Assembly: GCA_041565275.1 (NCBI GenBank)
Contig: JBFGVE010000058.1
Location: 1 to 16,398 of the forward strand
Length of the DNA stretch: 16,398 nucleotides
Origin: CAWUKT01 sp041565275
GTDB lineage: Bacteria; Bacteroidota; Bacteroidia; J057; JADKCL01
Direction: 5' to 3'
The notes under the pieces were generated by a model. That model made no database searches. It was not told the DNA's origin and was given only the letters and a program-made list of their open reading frames with translations. Position 1 is the stretch's first letter, and every line of letters begins with the position of its first letter. Of this stretch, positions 7,780 to 15,415 are shown piece by piece. The position numbers and the translations under genes are program-made.

Positions 7780-9897
7780 ATGAAAACATTTCACAAAATC
7801 CTATTCGTATCTTTTATTCTGTCACTCGGATCCATTGCGGCACTAAAGGCTCAAAGACCGGCGCGGTGCGGTACTGACATTCTCCTTCAGAAGGAAATAT
7901 CCATCCCCGAGGGACGTCAAAGGATTGAAGCTTTTAATTCACAAATCCGTAACTGGGTCCGGCACAACAGCAACCGAACTACCAGCACGACGTACATTAT
8001 TCCAACCGTGGTCCATGTCATTCAGGAGTCAGCCACGGACTACCCTTCAGATGTGTGTATACATAACCAAATCGATATACTCAACGAAGATTTTTCAGCC
8101 TCTAATGCGGATACTGCTCTCGTCCCTTCAGAGTTCGAATCTATCATTGGCAACGCAGGAATTGAGTTCTGCCTGGCTTCGGTAGACCCTCAGGGGAACC
8201 CTTCTACTGGCATTGTTCGGATTGTAGACTCTACCAATGCCAATCACAGCATGAGCAATCAATCCCAAATGAAAGCACTCTCTCAATGGGATCCCAACAG
8301 GTTCCTGAATATCTGGATTACAAAGACCATCTCTGGTGACATCCTCGGGTATGCGACTTTTCCAACCACACTGAATAGCAACCCATCCCTGGATGGAGTT
8401 GTGCTCAATGGTGAATATGTTGGTCGAAATGGTTGTGGATCTGCGCCTTATGACCTTGGCCGTACAGCTACCCATGAAGTGGGTCACTGGCTCGGATTAT
8501 ACCACACTTTCCAAGGTCAATGTGCTGGTACATCACAGGTGGATTGTGCCTCCTCCGGTGATGAAGTCTGCGATACCCCTCCTACATTTGACCCCAACTT
8601 TGGATGCCCCACCGAACAAAATACTTGCACAGAAACACCTATTGATCAGAATGATAATACCCATAATTATATGGATTATGGGGATGACAATTGTATACTT
8701 ATGTTCACAGAAGGGCAGGTCACCCGAATGCAGGGAGTATTGACTAATATCCGTTCCAATCTCTGGAGCCAAGCAAACCTTGCTTCCGTCAATTGTGGTT
8801 GCTCCGCTGCTACGCCATGCTCTCCCACCGCCAACTTTACTGCGGATAATACCATTGCTTGCACCAATCAGATCATCAACTTTTTTGACCTTAGCAGTGG
8901 ACCTGCTACGGGATGGAACTGGAATTTTCCCGGTGGCTCCCCTCCCACCTCAACCCTGGAAAACCCATCGGTTGTTTATTCTGCCCCCGGTACTTACGAC
9001 GTTACCCTGACTTCTGCAAACAACCTTGGATCGAATACGGTAACCCTAGCAACCTATATTACAATTGATTCTCCTAGCTTTCCTCCTGTCCAGGAAGATT
9101 TTGAATCCGCGACTCTTCCCGTAAACTGGCAATTCTCCAACCCAGACGGTTCCACCACCTGGGATCTCTTCACTAACATTGGCTCTTCAGGTACGCAATG
9201 CGTGTGGATGGACAATTGGGACTACCACTCCAATGGGACTGAAGATGAAATGATTAGTACCATCATTGATATGAGCAACTATGCCACTGGCGAGCTTACC
9301 TTTGACCTTAGTCATCAGCGGGCTTCCTTTTCATATGATACCCTAGAGGTGTGGGTCTCTATGGATTGTGGCTCTACTTGGACTAAGGAATGGGAAGCTA
9401 CCTCTTCAGATTCCCTTGCCACTATTTCCGGAATCGGATTTGCAACTCCGTTTACACCTACCTCATCTGCAGATTTTGTGACTAAGGTGATAGATATTTC
9501 ACCTTATTTGGGCAGTGATCAGATGAAAATCAAATTCGTGTGTCGCGCGGGAAGTGGAAACAGCCTCTACCTTGACAATATAAATATCTCGGCCTTGGTT
9601 GGCCGTACTGATCGTGGAAAAGGTCCTTTATGGAACATGGACGTCGTCCCAAATCCATTCCAAAATGAGTTCTCTGTCCATTACTCTTTGCCCTCCAAGA
9701 CTGATCTTAACTTCCGCTTGCTAGATCTCAGTGGTCGTACGATCTATGCAACTGATCTCCATAACCAGGTTCCGGGTCACCACACCTTCGATTTTCCAGG
9801 CGATGTAGTTGATCAATTGAGTGCTGGTTTCTATTATCTCCTCGGAAGCAGTGAACTAGGCAATATCAGCCGAAAGGTCGTGCGGTTGAAGTATTGA
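7780..9897 (+). CDS. Secreted pappalysin-like (M43) metalloprotease with PKD, choice-of-anchor J-like and T9SS sorting domains
   Basis: This 705-residue exported protein has a signal peptide at about 1-24 (LKAQ end), a pro-region, and a zinc metalloprotease domain to about 330. The zinc motif is HEVGHWLGLYH, with His232, Glu233, His236, Gly239 and His242; the Met-turn is Met298 in NYMDY. This is the metzincin pattern of family M43. A PKD domain follows at about 348-428 (PTANF, GWNWNFPGG, YSAPGTYDVTLT). Residues 437-604 look like a choice-of-anchor J / MAM-like beta-sandwich (QEDFESATLPVNW). The tail from about 612 (VVPNPF, LLDLSGR, SAGFYYL, KVVRLKY) is a type IX secretion sorting domain, so the protein is secreted or fixed to the cell surface. 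It is probably monocistronic; no strong terminator is seen. Confidence 0.93.
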   Translation: MKTFHKILFVSFILSLGSIAALKAQRPARCGTDILLQKEISIPEGRQRIEAFNSQIRNWVRHNSNRTTSTTYIIPTVVHVIQESATDYPSDVCIHNQIDILNEDFSASNADTALVPSEFESIIGNAGIEFCLASVDPQGNPSTGIVRIVDSTNANHSMSNQSQMKALSQWDPNRFLNIWITKTISGDILGYATFPTTLNSNPSLDGVVLNGEYVGRNGCGSAPYDLGRTATHEVGHWLGLYHTFQGQCAGTSQVDCASSGDEVCDTPPTFDPNFGCPTEQNTCTETPIDQNDNTHNYMDYGDDNCILMFTEGQVTRMQGVLTNIRSNLWSQANLASVNCGCSAATPCSPTANFTADNTIACTNQIINFFDLSSGPATGWNWNFPGGSPPTSTLENPSVVYSAPGTYDVTLTSANNLGSNTVTLATYITIDSPSFPPVQEDFESATLPVNWQFSNPDGSTTWDLFTNIGSSGTQCVWMDNWDYHSNGTEDEMISTIIDMSNYATGELTFDLSHQRASFSYDTLEVWVSMDCGSTWTKEWEATSSDSLATISGIGFATPFTPTSSADFVTKVIDISPYLGSDQMKIKFVCRAGSGNSLYLDNINISALVGRTDRGKGPLWNMDVVPNPFQNEFSVHYSLPSKTDLNFRLLDLSGRTIYATDLHNQVPGHHTFDFPGDVVDQLSAGFYYLLGSSELGNISRKVVRLKY

Positions 9898-10213
9898 GTT
9901 GTCTCGGATACCAGTAATCTTTTGTATTACAAATGTTTGTTATACACCACGATTTTTTCCTGCCCCAGGCATTCGAAGGTGATTAGTTGAGTGCCCTTCT
10001 TCATCCTGACAACCCTCCTTATGAGAAGAAGTACGGTGTGTAGTTTAACACGCACCAAGTGGGATATCAATACCACCCAAGATAGCCAGAAGAAAGAAGA
10101 GTCATCCTTTAACCATGGAAAGCTTAATGAAAGTGCCATCACACGATTTCGTAAAGTCGAGGTATTCGAGGATCAGATTACAGCGTATGTCTGGGATGTT
10201 AACTGAGTCCTGC
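9898..10213. other. Intergenic region between convergent genes, no convincing gene
   Basis: These 316 bp separate the protease stop from the deacetylase stop. Short open frames exist on both strands: 61 codons on + from ATG 10021 to 10206, and about 70 codons on - between 9927 and 10139. They overlap each other, neither resembles a protein I know, and neither has a convincing start context. A 5-bp stem (9914-9918 with 9926-9930) lies 17 bp after the protease stop but lacks a following T-run. A GTGG/CCAC imperfect hairpin around 10058-10075 is also visible. I see nothing firmly supported here. Confidence 0.5.
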
Positions 10214-10861
10214 CTATTCCAAGTTTTCAAAACGGTATCCCCTTTTTGCAAAATACTCCAATACCCTAGGTAGTGCTCCTTTGATCCTGGGTTCTGCTTT
10301 GAGGCTGTCGTGAAATACCACAATTGACCCATTCTGCGCATTGTTAATCACCTTGGCAGATACTTGCTCAGCATTCAATGCATCTCTCCAGTCGGATGCG
10401 AGCACATGCCACATGACGATTCGTTGCACTGTTATTTTACGAGCAACACATGAGAGCAAACGTCCGTAAGGAGGACGGAACAGCAGGGGTTGATAATCGG
10501 GAAAAGTACGTTTAAGAATTTCCGTTACGGATTCATTTCCAGCTTGAACATCACGAAGGTAAACTGCTGGATGTGTCTTCCACCCATTCAAATGGTTTTG
10601 GGTATGGGTTCCCACAGCGTGTCCACGTTCCAGTGCCTCCCTAGGAAGTGAGGGATGATGCTTTGCCAACTGACCCACAACAAAAAATGTAGCCTTTGCT
10701 TGGTAGGTATCGAGTTGGTCAAGAACCCAGTCGGTGACGCCGGGAGTGGGACCATCATCAAATGTCAGATAGAGACAGGGTTGAGAAGGGTTGGCCGGCA
10801 TTCGCCAAAGACGATGGGGCCAACATGCTTGGATCAAATGGGGCGTTCGGGTAGGCAACAT
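10214..10861 (-). CDS. Polysaccharide deacetylase (NodB domain) family protein
   Basis: This 215-residue protein is essentially one NodB/CE4 domain. Motif 1 is TFDDGP at 33-38 (Asp35, Asp36). The metal-binding pair His86 and His90 lie in HTQNH. Motif 3 is RPPYG at 129-133, motif 4 is the Trp-Asp region SDWRD at 146-150, and motif 5 is VFHDS with His174. All catalytic residues are therefore kept. The start LIQACWPHRLWRMPANPSQP before YLTFDDGP is the common Bacteroidota form. It should remove acetyl groups from an N-acetylated sugar polymer, possibly peptidoglycan. There is no clear signal peptide, so the site of action is uncertain. ATG 10861 is used in place of TTG 10864. It stands alone, divergent from the secreted-protein gene at 11031. 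Confidence 0.93.
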   Translation of the reverse strand: MLPTRTPHLIQACWPHRLWRMPANPSQPCLYLTFDDGPTPGVTDWVLDQLDTYQAKATFFVVGQLAKHHPSLPREALERGHAVGTHTQNHLNGWKTHPAVYLRDVQAGNESVTEILKRTFPDYQPLLFRPPYGRLLSCVARKITVQRIVMWHVLASDWRDALNAEQVSAKVINNAQNGSIVVFHDSLKAEPRIKGALPRVLEYFAKRGYRFENLE

Positions 10862-11030
10862 CAACAGTCAAGGTAATGAAAAATCTGAGGATACACTACC
10901 TGGGGATTCTCTTATAATGACCCTCAACAAAAGCTACTGGATTGGAATGGAAAAGTGAAAATATTCTCGTTCTAGGCATGAAATTTGTAGGTATTTTAAG
11001 GCAAATCTATTCAATTACGATCCTTTTCCC

Positions 11031-11561
11031 ATGAGGTGTAACATCCCAACCCACAACTTTTTCCTCAATTTCGTCGTTCTTACTCTTCTTGCTATGGTTC
11101 CGATTGGCCTTCAAGCTCAGATTAACGATGCGATGCTGTCCTTTAAAGGCTTCGAATTGGGTACTCACTTCGACTCTCTAACATTAGAGCAGCACAATAG
11201 CCTATTGAAGAGGGGGAAATACCAAAAATTGATCCGCTATGACCTTCTAGAGGATCACCTCAAATTGAAAGAGATGAAGCTACGATTCGTAAGGTTATAT
11301 TTCTGGCAAGGCTATCTCCACTCTGTCGATGTAAAATCAGCCAGTGGTTCAGGGGATGATCTTAGGGACTGGGTAAAAAATACTCATGGAGAAGGATTTC
11401 AGGAGGATGCTATGGGCTACAAATATCTTTGGGAATATTCAGATTGCAGAATTTTTCTTGAACAGAACTTAGTGACTAAAGACGTGACCATAACCTTTTT
11501 GAATGATGACGTTCACAACAAATATTACAAATTCATGTATGAACGCTCATATGGGAATTAG
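11031..11561 (+). CDS. Small secreted protein of unknown family
   Basis: This 176-residue protein has an N-terminal signal peptide. A hydrophobic core lies at about 10-25, ending GLQAQ, with likely cleavage after Ala29. The mature part of about 147 residues has no transmembrane segment and no motif I recognise. It contains FKGFELGTHFDSL near the start, a basic amphipathic stretch (LKLKEMKLRF) and an aromatic-rich end (NKYYKFMYERSYGN). The start resembles the phrase 'F-K-G-x-x-L-G' seen in small Bacteroidota secreted proteins that interact with a partner, but that is no basis for a function. The stop lies 15 bp before the DprE1-like gene, so the two are probably co-transcribed. Codon use looks like that of its neighbours, which argues for a real gene. 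Confidence 0.72.
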   Translation: MRCNIPTHNFFLNFVVLTLLAMVPIGLQAQINDAMLSFKGFELGTHFDSLTLEQHNSLLKRGKYQKLIRYDLLEDHLKLKEMKLRFVRLYFWQGYLHSVDVKSASGSGDDLRDWVKNTHGEGFQEDAMGYKYLWEYSDCRIFLEQNLVTKDVTITFLNDDVHNKYYKFMYERSYGN

Positions 11562-11576
11562 GCCTATATTTGTGGC

Positions 11577-12902
11577 ATGAAGGTATCCAATTGGGGGAAT
11601 TTTCCAGTCGCGAAAGCGGATGTAAAGTCGTTCTCATCTGTTCGAGAAGCGATAGAAAAAACCAAGGATTGGGAAGATTATATTCCACGTGGATTGGGAC
11701 GATGCTATGGTGACTCATCTCTCAACGAACGGATTCTTTCTACGACCAAGCTCAATAGGTTCCTGGGTTTTGACCGTGAAAATGGTATTCTGCGATGTCA
11801 GGCCGGAGTCAGTTTCAAAGAGGTGATTGATGTAATCATGCCTGCGGGTTGGTTTCTTCCGGTTACCCCAGGGACCAAGTTTATTACCCTCGGGGGTGCT
11901 ATTGCAGCAGATGTTCATGGAAAGAATCACCACAGTGAAGGATCTTTTTCTCGCCATCTTCGCTCCCTAGAACTACTGGCCTCTGATGGTACTATCTACC
12001 ATTGTTCCAAGGAAAAAAACAGTGATATCTTCTGGGCGACCTGTGGAGGTATGGGATTGACCGGGACTATCATAGAGGGGACTTTCAACCTCAAGCCCAT
12101 CGAAACCTCATATATTGTTGAGGAAGCTATCCGGGCCAGAAACATACACGAATTATTCCCCTACTTTCAGAAATCTCTCGGATATACCTACTCCGTTGCA
12201 TGGATTGATTGCTTAGCAACTGGACGTGGTTTGGGGCGTGGAATTCTTTTAAATGGTGAACATGCTACCCTGGATGATCTGGATACGGAGGTTCAAAGAA
12301 ATAATCCCCTATTTGTCAAAACTCAAGAGGGGTTAAGCGTACCCGACATTTTTCCGTCCTCTACCATCAACCCATTAACAGCCAAGGCTTTCAACCATGT
12401 TTTTTACTCAAAAGGGAATGAGGATAATTTTCGTCATATCACCGATTACGATACCTATTTCTATCCACTTGACTTCGTTCACCACTGGAACCGAGTCTAC
12501 GGAAAAAAAGGGTTTGTACAATATCAATTCGTAATCCCGCCAGACAACGCTTATGAAGGCTTAGTCAAGATATTGACCCTGATATCCGACCGGAAGGTGC
12601 CTTCTTTCCTCACCGTTTTGAAATATTTTGGCGCACAGGAAGGAATGATGAGTTTTCCAATGGAAGGGTATACCTTGGCTTTGGATTTCCCTGTATCATC
12701 CCGACTATTTCCTTTTTTAGACCAGCTAGACGAATTGGTGTTAGAGTACGGCGGCCGTCTTTACCTGACCAAAGATTCCCGTATGAAGCAATATATGTTT
12801 GAGAAAGGATATCCAAATCTAAAGGAATTTCTTACTGTCAGAAAGCGCCTGGATAGAGGCAAGATCATGCAAAGCATGCAGTCAAAACGTCTGGGAATGT
12901 GA
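11577..12902 (+). CDS. dprE1: DprE1-like FAD-dependent oxidoreductase (polyprenyl-phosphoribose 2'-oxidase candidate)
   Basis: This 441-residue VAO-type FAD enzyme follows M. tuberculosis DprE1 through most of its length. The FAD-binding half has GRCYGDSSLN (41-50), TPGTKFITLGGAIAADVHGK (97-116, then NHH with His114 and Lys116) and FWATCGGMGLTG (152-163). The substrate half has FYPLDF, then WNRVYGKKGFVQYQFVIP (304-321) and RLYLTKDSR (394-402, with Lys399 aligning to the catalytic Lys418). In mycobacteria DprE1 oxidises the 2'-hydroxyl of decaprenyl-phosphoryl-ribose, and DprE2 then reduces the ketone. Cys387, the residue attacked by benzothiazinones, aligns with Ala368 (TLALDFP). No signal peptide is visible. 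It follows the small secreted-protein gene by 15 bp. The substrate here is inferred; L-gulonolactone-oxidase-like relatives share only the FAD fold. Confidence 0.88.
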   Translation: MKVSNWGNFPVAKADVKSFSSVREAIEKTKDWEDYIPRGLGRCYGDSSLNERILSTTKLNRFLGFDRENGILRCQAGVSFKEVIDVIMPAGWFLPVTPGTKFITLGGAIAADVHGKNHHSEGSFSRHLRSLELLASDGTIYHCSKEKNSDIFWATCGGMGLTGTIIEGTFNLKPIETSYIVEEAIRARNIHELFPYFQKSLGYTYSVAWIDCLATGRGLGRGILLNGEHATLDDLDTEVQRNNPLFVKTQEGLSVPDIFPSSTINPLTAKAFNHVFYSKGNEDNFRHITDYDTYFYPLDFVHHWNRVYGKKGFVQYQFVIPPDNAYEGLVKILTLISDRKVPSFLTVLKYFGAQEGMMSFPMEGYTLALDFPVSSRLFPFLDQLDELVLEYGGRLYLTKDSRMKQYMFEKGYPNLKEFLTVRKRLDRGKIMQSMQSKRLGM

Positions 12903-12928
12903 ATGAAATCCGACCGTTGGATTATAAT

Positions 12929-13381
12929 TCAGCTCGGTAACCAACGCATTACGATTTCCCCTTCTAGGCCTTCTGTGATTTTTTTAAATCCACTTTGCGA
13001 AAAGAAATATTCCGCCAATGCATTTTGATGAACAAAGCTTGTCCTGACTTCACTGCAATCGGGACGGGTTTTTAGTTTATCCAAAATGATTCCAAGAGCT
13101 TTCCTTCCATACCCATGCTTTTGGGAGTCCTTGTCAACCATGATCCGGTTAATCCAAAACACTCCGCCAAAATTTCCGAAAGTAGTGAATCCGACCATCT
13201 TTTCACCAACAAAGATACCATTTGGGGTAAGGTTTTCGAACTTGGACTGGGCAATGGAAGTCAGATTATCCGGCATGTAATCTTCCTGGTAATCATGTAA
13301 TCTCAGTTGTACGGCAATCTCCCAGTTGAACCTATTGAGAGGTCGAACCGTCACTTTGTTTTTAATATTTTCTTCTTCCAT
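12929..13381 (-). CDS. GNAT family N-acetyltransferase, spermidine acetyltransferase-like
   Basis: This 150-residue GNAT domain protein has the acetyl-CoA pyrophosphate loop Q87-K-H-G90-Y-G92, preceded by the beta strand INRIMVDKD. The C-terminal half has NALAEYFFSQSGF, the usual A-x-x-x-Y-x-x-x-G-F element. The N-terminus (RPLNRFNWEIAVQLRL, then Y-x-P-D-N-x-x-S-I-A-Q-S) resembles BltD/PaiA-type polyamine acetyltransferases more than the ribosomal RimI. RimI is the usual neighbour of TsaB, so the resemblance deserves care: by position RimI would be the first guess, but the sequence argues against it. The gene begins 54 bp after the TsaB stop on the same strand and converges with the DprE1-like gene. 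Substrate is unproven. Confidence 0.82.
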   Translation of the reverse strand: MEEENIKNKVTVRPLNRFNWEIAVQLRLHDYQEDYMPDNLTSIAQSKFENLTPNGIFVGEKMVGFTTFGNFGGVFWINRIMVDKDSQKHGYGRKALGIILDKLKTRPDCSEVRTSFVHQNALAEYFFSQSGFKKITEGLEGEIVMRWLPS

Positions 13382-13435
13382 TTCTCTCCTGCAGGATTTT
13401 CAGAATAGGAACGCTATCTAATGGCACCTTCCGCC

Positions 13436-14173
13436 TTATAGGACTTTCTTCTGCGATAAAGTCGCTACAAAATCCTTCAAATAAAAGGGCTCAAAGGTCA
13501 CGAGATCTTCAAAATCCTGCGACTGATATTTTTTCCATGCGGCAATTCCACTGTGACTGGCACTGGATACCCTATTATCCAACACAACCGAATTAGGATG
13601 TTGTTTCAGCTTCTCTTTACACTTGGCTGCCCCATCCCCGAGGAAAATGACTTTTCGTCCAGATAGGAGTTCTCCAAATGCATCTGCTTCAACGATCTTC
13701 GCTTCAACTGCTGTCTGAGCTAATCCATTTTCATCATAAACAGCACAATAAACCTCCATTCTCCGTGCGTCCAACAAGGGGCAAATCCAGGCTCCGATAT
13801 CTTTCGCAATATCAGCGACCGAAAATGCGAGCGACTCGAGGCTACCCACTGACAACAGGGGGATTTGTTGTGCCATTGCCAATCCTTTGGCGGTAGAAAC
13901 ACCAACCCTAAGCCCAGTATAAGACCCAGGTCCCTGGCTGACAACCACCCCGGCCAAATCTCCTGGGATCAAATCCAGATTTCTAAGTAACTGATCGATG
14001 AGGACTGTGATGAGTTTAGCATGCAGTCTGTTGGTGTAGATATTTTGTACAGCAACAAGATGCCCTTCTTCGAAAAGAGCAACGGATGATACATCCGTTG
14101 CTGTCTCTATTGACAAGAGCAATGGACCACGCTGTTGTTCCTCTGACTTCTTCTGCCTATTTTTCTTACTCAC
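13436..14173 (-). CDS. tsaB: tRNA threonylcarbamoyladenosine biosynthesis protein TsaB
   Basis: This 245-residue protein is a catalytically silent paralogue of TsaD. It partners TsaD and TsaE to make t6A37 on tRNAs that read ANN codons, in the cytoplasm. The family signature is LLLSIETATDVSSVALFEEG at about 18-37, then VSQGPGSYTGLRVGVSTAKG (78-97), and SVGSLESLA shortly after. It lacks the metal-binding His pair of TsaD, as expected. Length is normal for TsaB (about 230-240) apart from a Lys/Gln-rich extension of about 17 residues (SKKNRQKKSEEQQ). Translation starts at GTG 14173; no in-frame ATG lies between it and the domain. The DUF3078 gene is 91 bp upstream and the GNAT gene downstream on the same strand. 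Confidence 0.95.
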   Translation of the reverse strand: MSKKNRQKKSEEQQRGPLLLSIETATDVSSVALFEEGHLVAVQNIYTNRLHAKLITVLIDQLLRNLDLIPGDLAGVVVSQGPGSYTGLRVGVSTAKGLAMAQQIPLLSVGSLESLAFSVADIAKDIGAWICPLLDARRMEVYCAVYDENGLAQTAVEAKIVEADAFGELLSGRKVIFLGDGAAKCKEKLKQHPNSVVLDNRVSSASHSGIAAWKKYQSQDFEDLVTFEPFYLKDFVATLSQKKVL

Positions 14174-14228
14174 CAGAATGAGTTCCTTGTCCTTTTCGAT
14201 CTACTTTTCGACTCAGATTGTAAAATTA

Positions 14229-14245
14229 GTCAAAATGATCTTGAC
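14229..14245 (-). terminator. Weak hairpin downstream of the DUF3078 gene (possible terminator or attenuator)
   Basis: On the minus strand GTCAAGATCATTTTGAC can fold into a 7-bp stem with one G-U pair and a 3-base loop, about 20 bases after the DUF3078 stop. It is followed by TAATTTTAC, only a short T-run. The stem is A/T-rich, so any termination should be partial. It would separate the DUF3078 transcript from tsaB. Confidence 0.3.
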
Positions 14246-14264
14246 AATTCGGATGTATATTTTA

Positions 14265-15341
14265 CTAGAATTTGTAGGCCAACCCCACTCCGAATATCTC
14301 CTTAAACTGGGTAATAGGGCCTTTTTTCTGAACCTGTACAACGTTCGTAGGATCAGTGCTGTAATTAGGTCCAGGCCAATAGGGAAGACCAGGAGTTAAG
14401 AGTCCGGTTGCGGGATCAACAATAGGTTCGGGGTTGATACTGAATTCTGGCGTTCCGTCAGAAAGAACGCGACCTATCTTTATATCGTGGTCGTATATCA
14501 AATCGGTAAAGAGGTTGACCGTTATAAATTTATTGACCCGGGCAACTATCGCGTTGTTCCAGCGAATATCAATGTTCTGAGGACGGTCAATATAGTTAGA
14601 GAACAATTCGAGTTGGGATTCCAGACTGATATTCTCCATAATATCATCTTTGTACTTGACGCGGACAGTCGCCCCTAATTCCACCCTTGAATTGGCTCTA
14701 CAGCCTGGGTAGAAGTCTCCATTTTCTTTAATCTGGTTGACTCCAAAAGCAGCAGTTGCGGCCAAGCTGTCATCGGTTACGAAGGTTGCTTTCCCTGAAA
14801 CAGGAGATACGAAGATGGAAAGGGCATTTTTAGGTTTATAGTCAAGACCAATTGCGAACACCACATACCCGGGAGACATAAAGCGTGAGATATAGGTATC
14901 TTCGAGGGGACTCACACGACCGTAATCAAACTGAGAGCGAAAGTTGAGCAAAGCTGAATAACTCACCTTTTCGTTCCAGCCTTTCATTCCGTACTTCGAA
15001 GAAAAATCAATCTTGTCTTCTGCTTTGGCAATCCGAGCATCGGGATCAAAGATGAAGTTATTTTTGATGAAGCCGTATGCCAGGTCAAGGGTATTTTCCC
15101 ATTTAGAATTTTCCCAGGTCCGGTTGGCAAATAAATTCAGATTGCCGATCAGGGTGATGTTACTCTGACCACCCGCAGCCCAGTTGAACAGGCCAATCTG
15201 ATTAAAGGTGAGGGCACCCATTCCCCCTTTTTCCCAGTTCCTAAGGGTATCGTTTCCGGTTTGGGTAAATGCAGAACTACTTAAGCTCAAGCATAGGATA
15301 CTGACGAAAAGCACAAAGCGTTTCATAGACGTTGCTTTCAT
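14265..15341 (-). CDS. DUF3078 family outer-membrane beta-barrel protein
   Basis: This 358-residue protein has a signal peptide (MKRFVLFVSILCLSLSS... core, cleavage near SSAFTQ). The family hallmark follows at once: NWEKGGMGALTFNQIGLFNW then AAGGQSNITL, where alternating aromatic and glycine residues mark the first strands. The remainder is a chain of beta strands with many Tyr, Phe and Trp. It ends in Phe (GVGLAYKF), as is usual for outer-membrane barrels. DUF3078 proteins are typical of Bacteroidota and have no known function. ATG 15341 (MKATSMKRF) is listed; ATG 15326 (MKRFVLF) gives a cleaner signal peptide and is equally likely. It starts after the mscL terminator, so it should have its own promoter. 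TsaB lies downstream. Confidence 0.9.
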   Translation of the reverse strand: MKATSMKRFVLFVSILCLSLSSSAFTQTGNDTLRNWEKGGMGALTFNQIGLFNWAAGGQSNITLIGNLNLFANRTWENSKWENTLDLAYGFIKNNFIFDPDARIAKAEDKIDFSSKYGMKGWNEKVSYSALLNFRSQFDYGRVSPLEDTYISRFMSPGYVVFAIGLDYKPKNALSIFVSPVSGKATFVTDDSLAATAAFGVNQIKENGDFYPGCRANSRVELGATVRVKYKDDIMENISLESQLELFSNYIDRPQNIDIRWNNAIVARVNKFITVNLFTDLIYDHDIKIGRVLSDGTPEFSINPEPIVDPATGLLTPGLPYWPGPNYSTDPTNVVQVQKKGPITQFKEIFGVGLAYKF

Positions 15342-15359
15342 TGTTAATTAAAGTTTACG

Positions 15360-15394
15360 AAAAATCAGGGAACGGAGCAACAAACTCCGCTCCC
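15360..15394 (-). terminator. Intrinsic terminator of mscL
   Basis: On the minus strand GGGAGCGGAG (15394-15385) pairs with CTCCGTTCCC (15377-15368). The stem is 10 bp with one G-U pair and the loop is 7 bases (TTTGTTG). A TGATTTTT T-run follows, with the Ts at 15364-15360. It begins about 20 bases after the mscL stop and ends before the DUF3078 start. This is the strongest terminator in the window and makes mscL a single-gene unit. Confidence 0.85.
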
Positions 15395-15415
15395 GATTAA
15401 CATACCGATTAGGTC

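Noticed and set aside
9991..10206. Small + strand frame between the protease and deacetylase genes, ending KVEVFEDQITAYVWDVN
   Set aside because: It overlaps another open frame on the opposite strand, has an uncertain start (GTG 9991 or ATG 10021), and matches nothing I recognise; kept only as part of the intergenic note.
12907..12923. AATCC/GGATT stem between the convergent dprE1-like and GNAT genes
   Set aside because: A 5-bp stem with a 7-base loop and no T-run is expected by chance.
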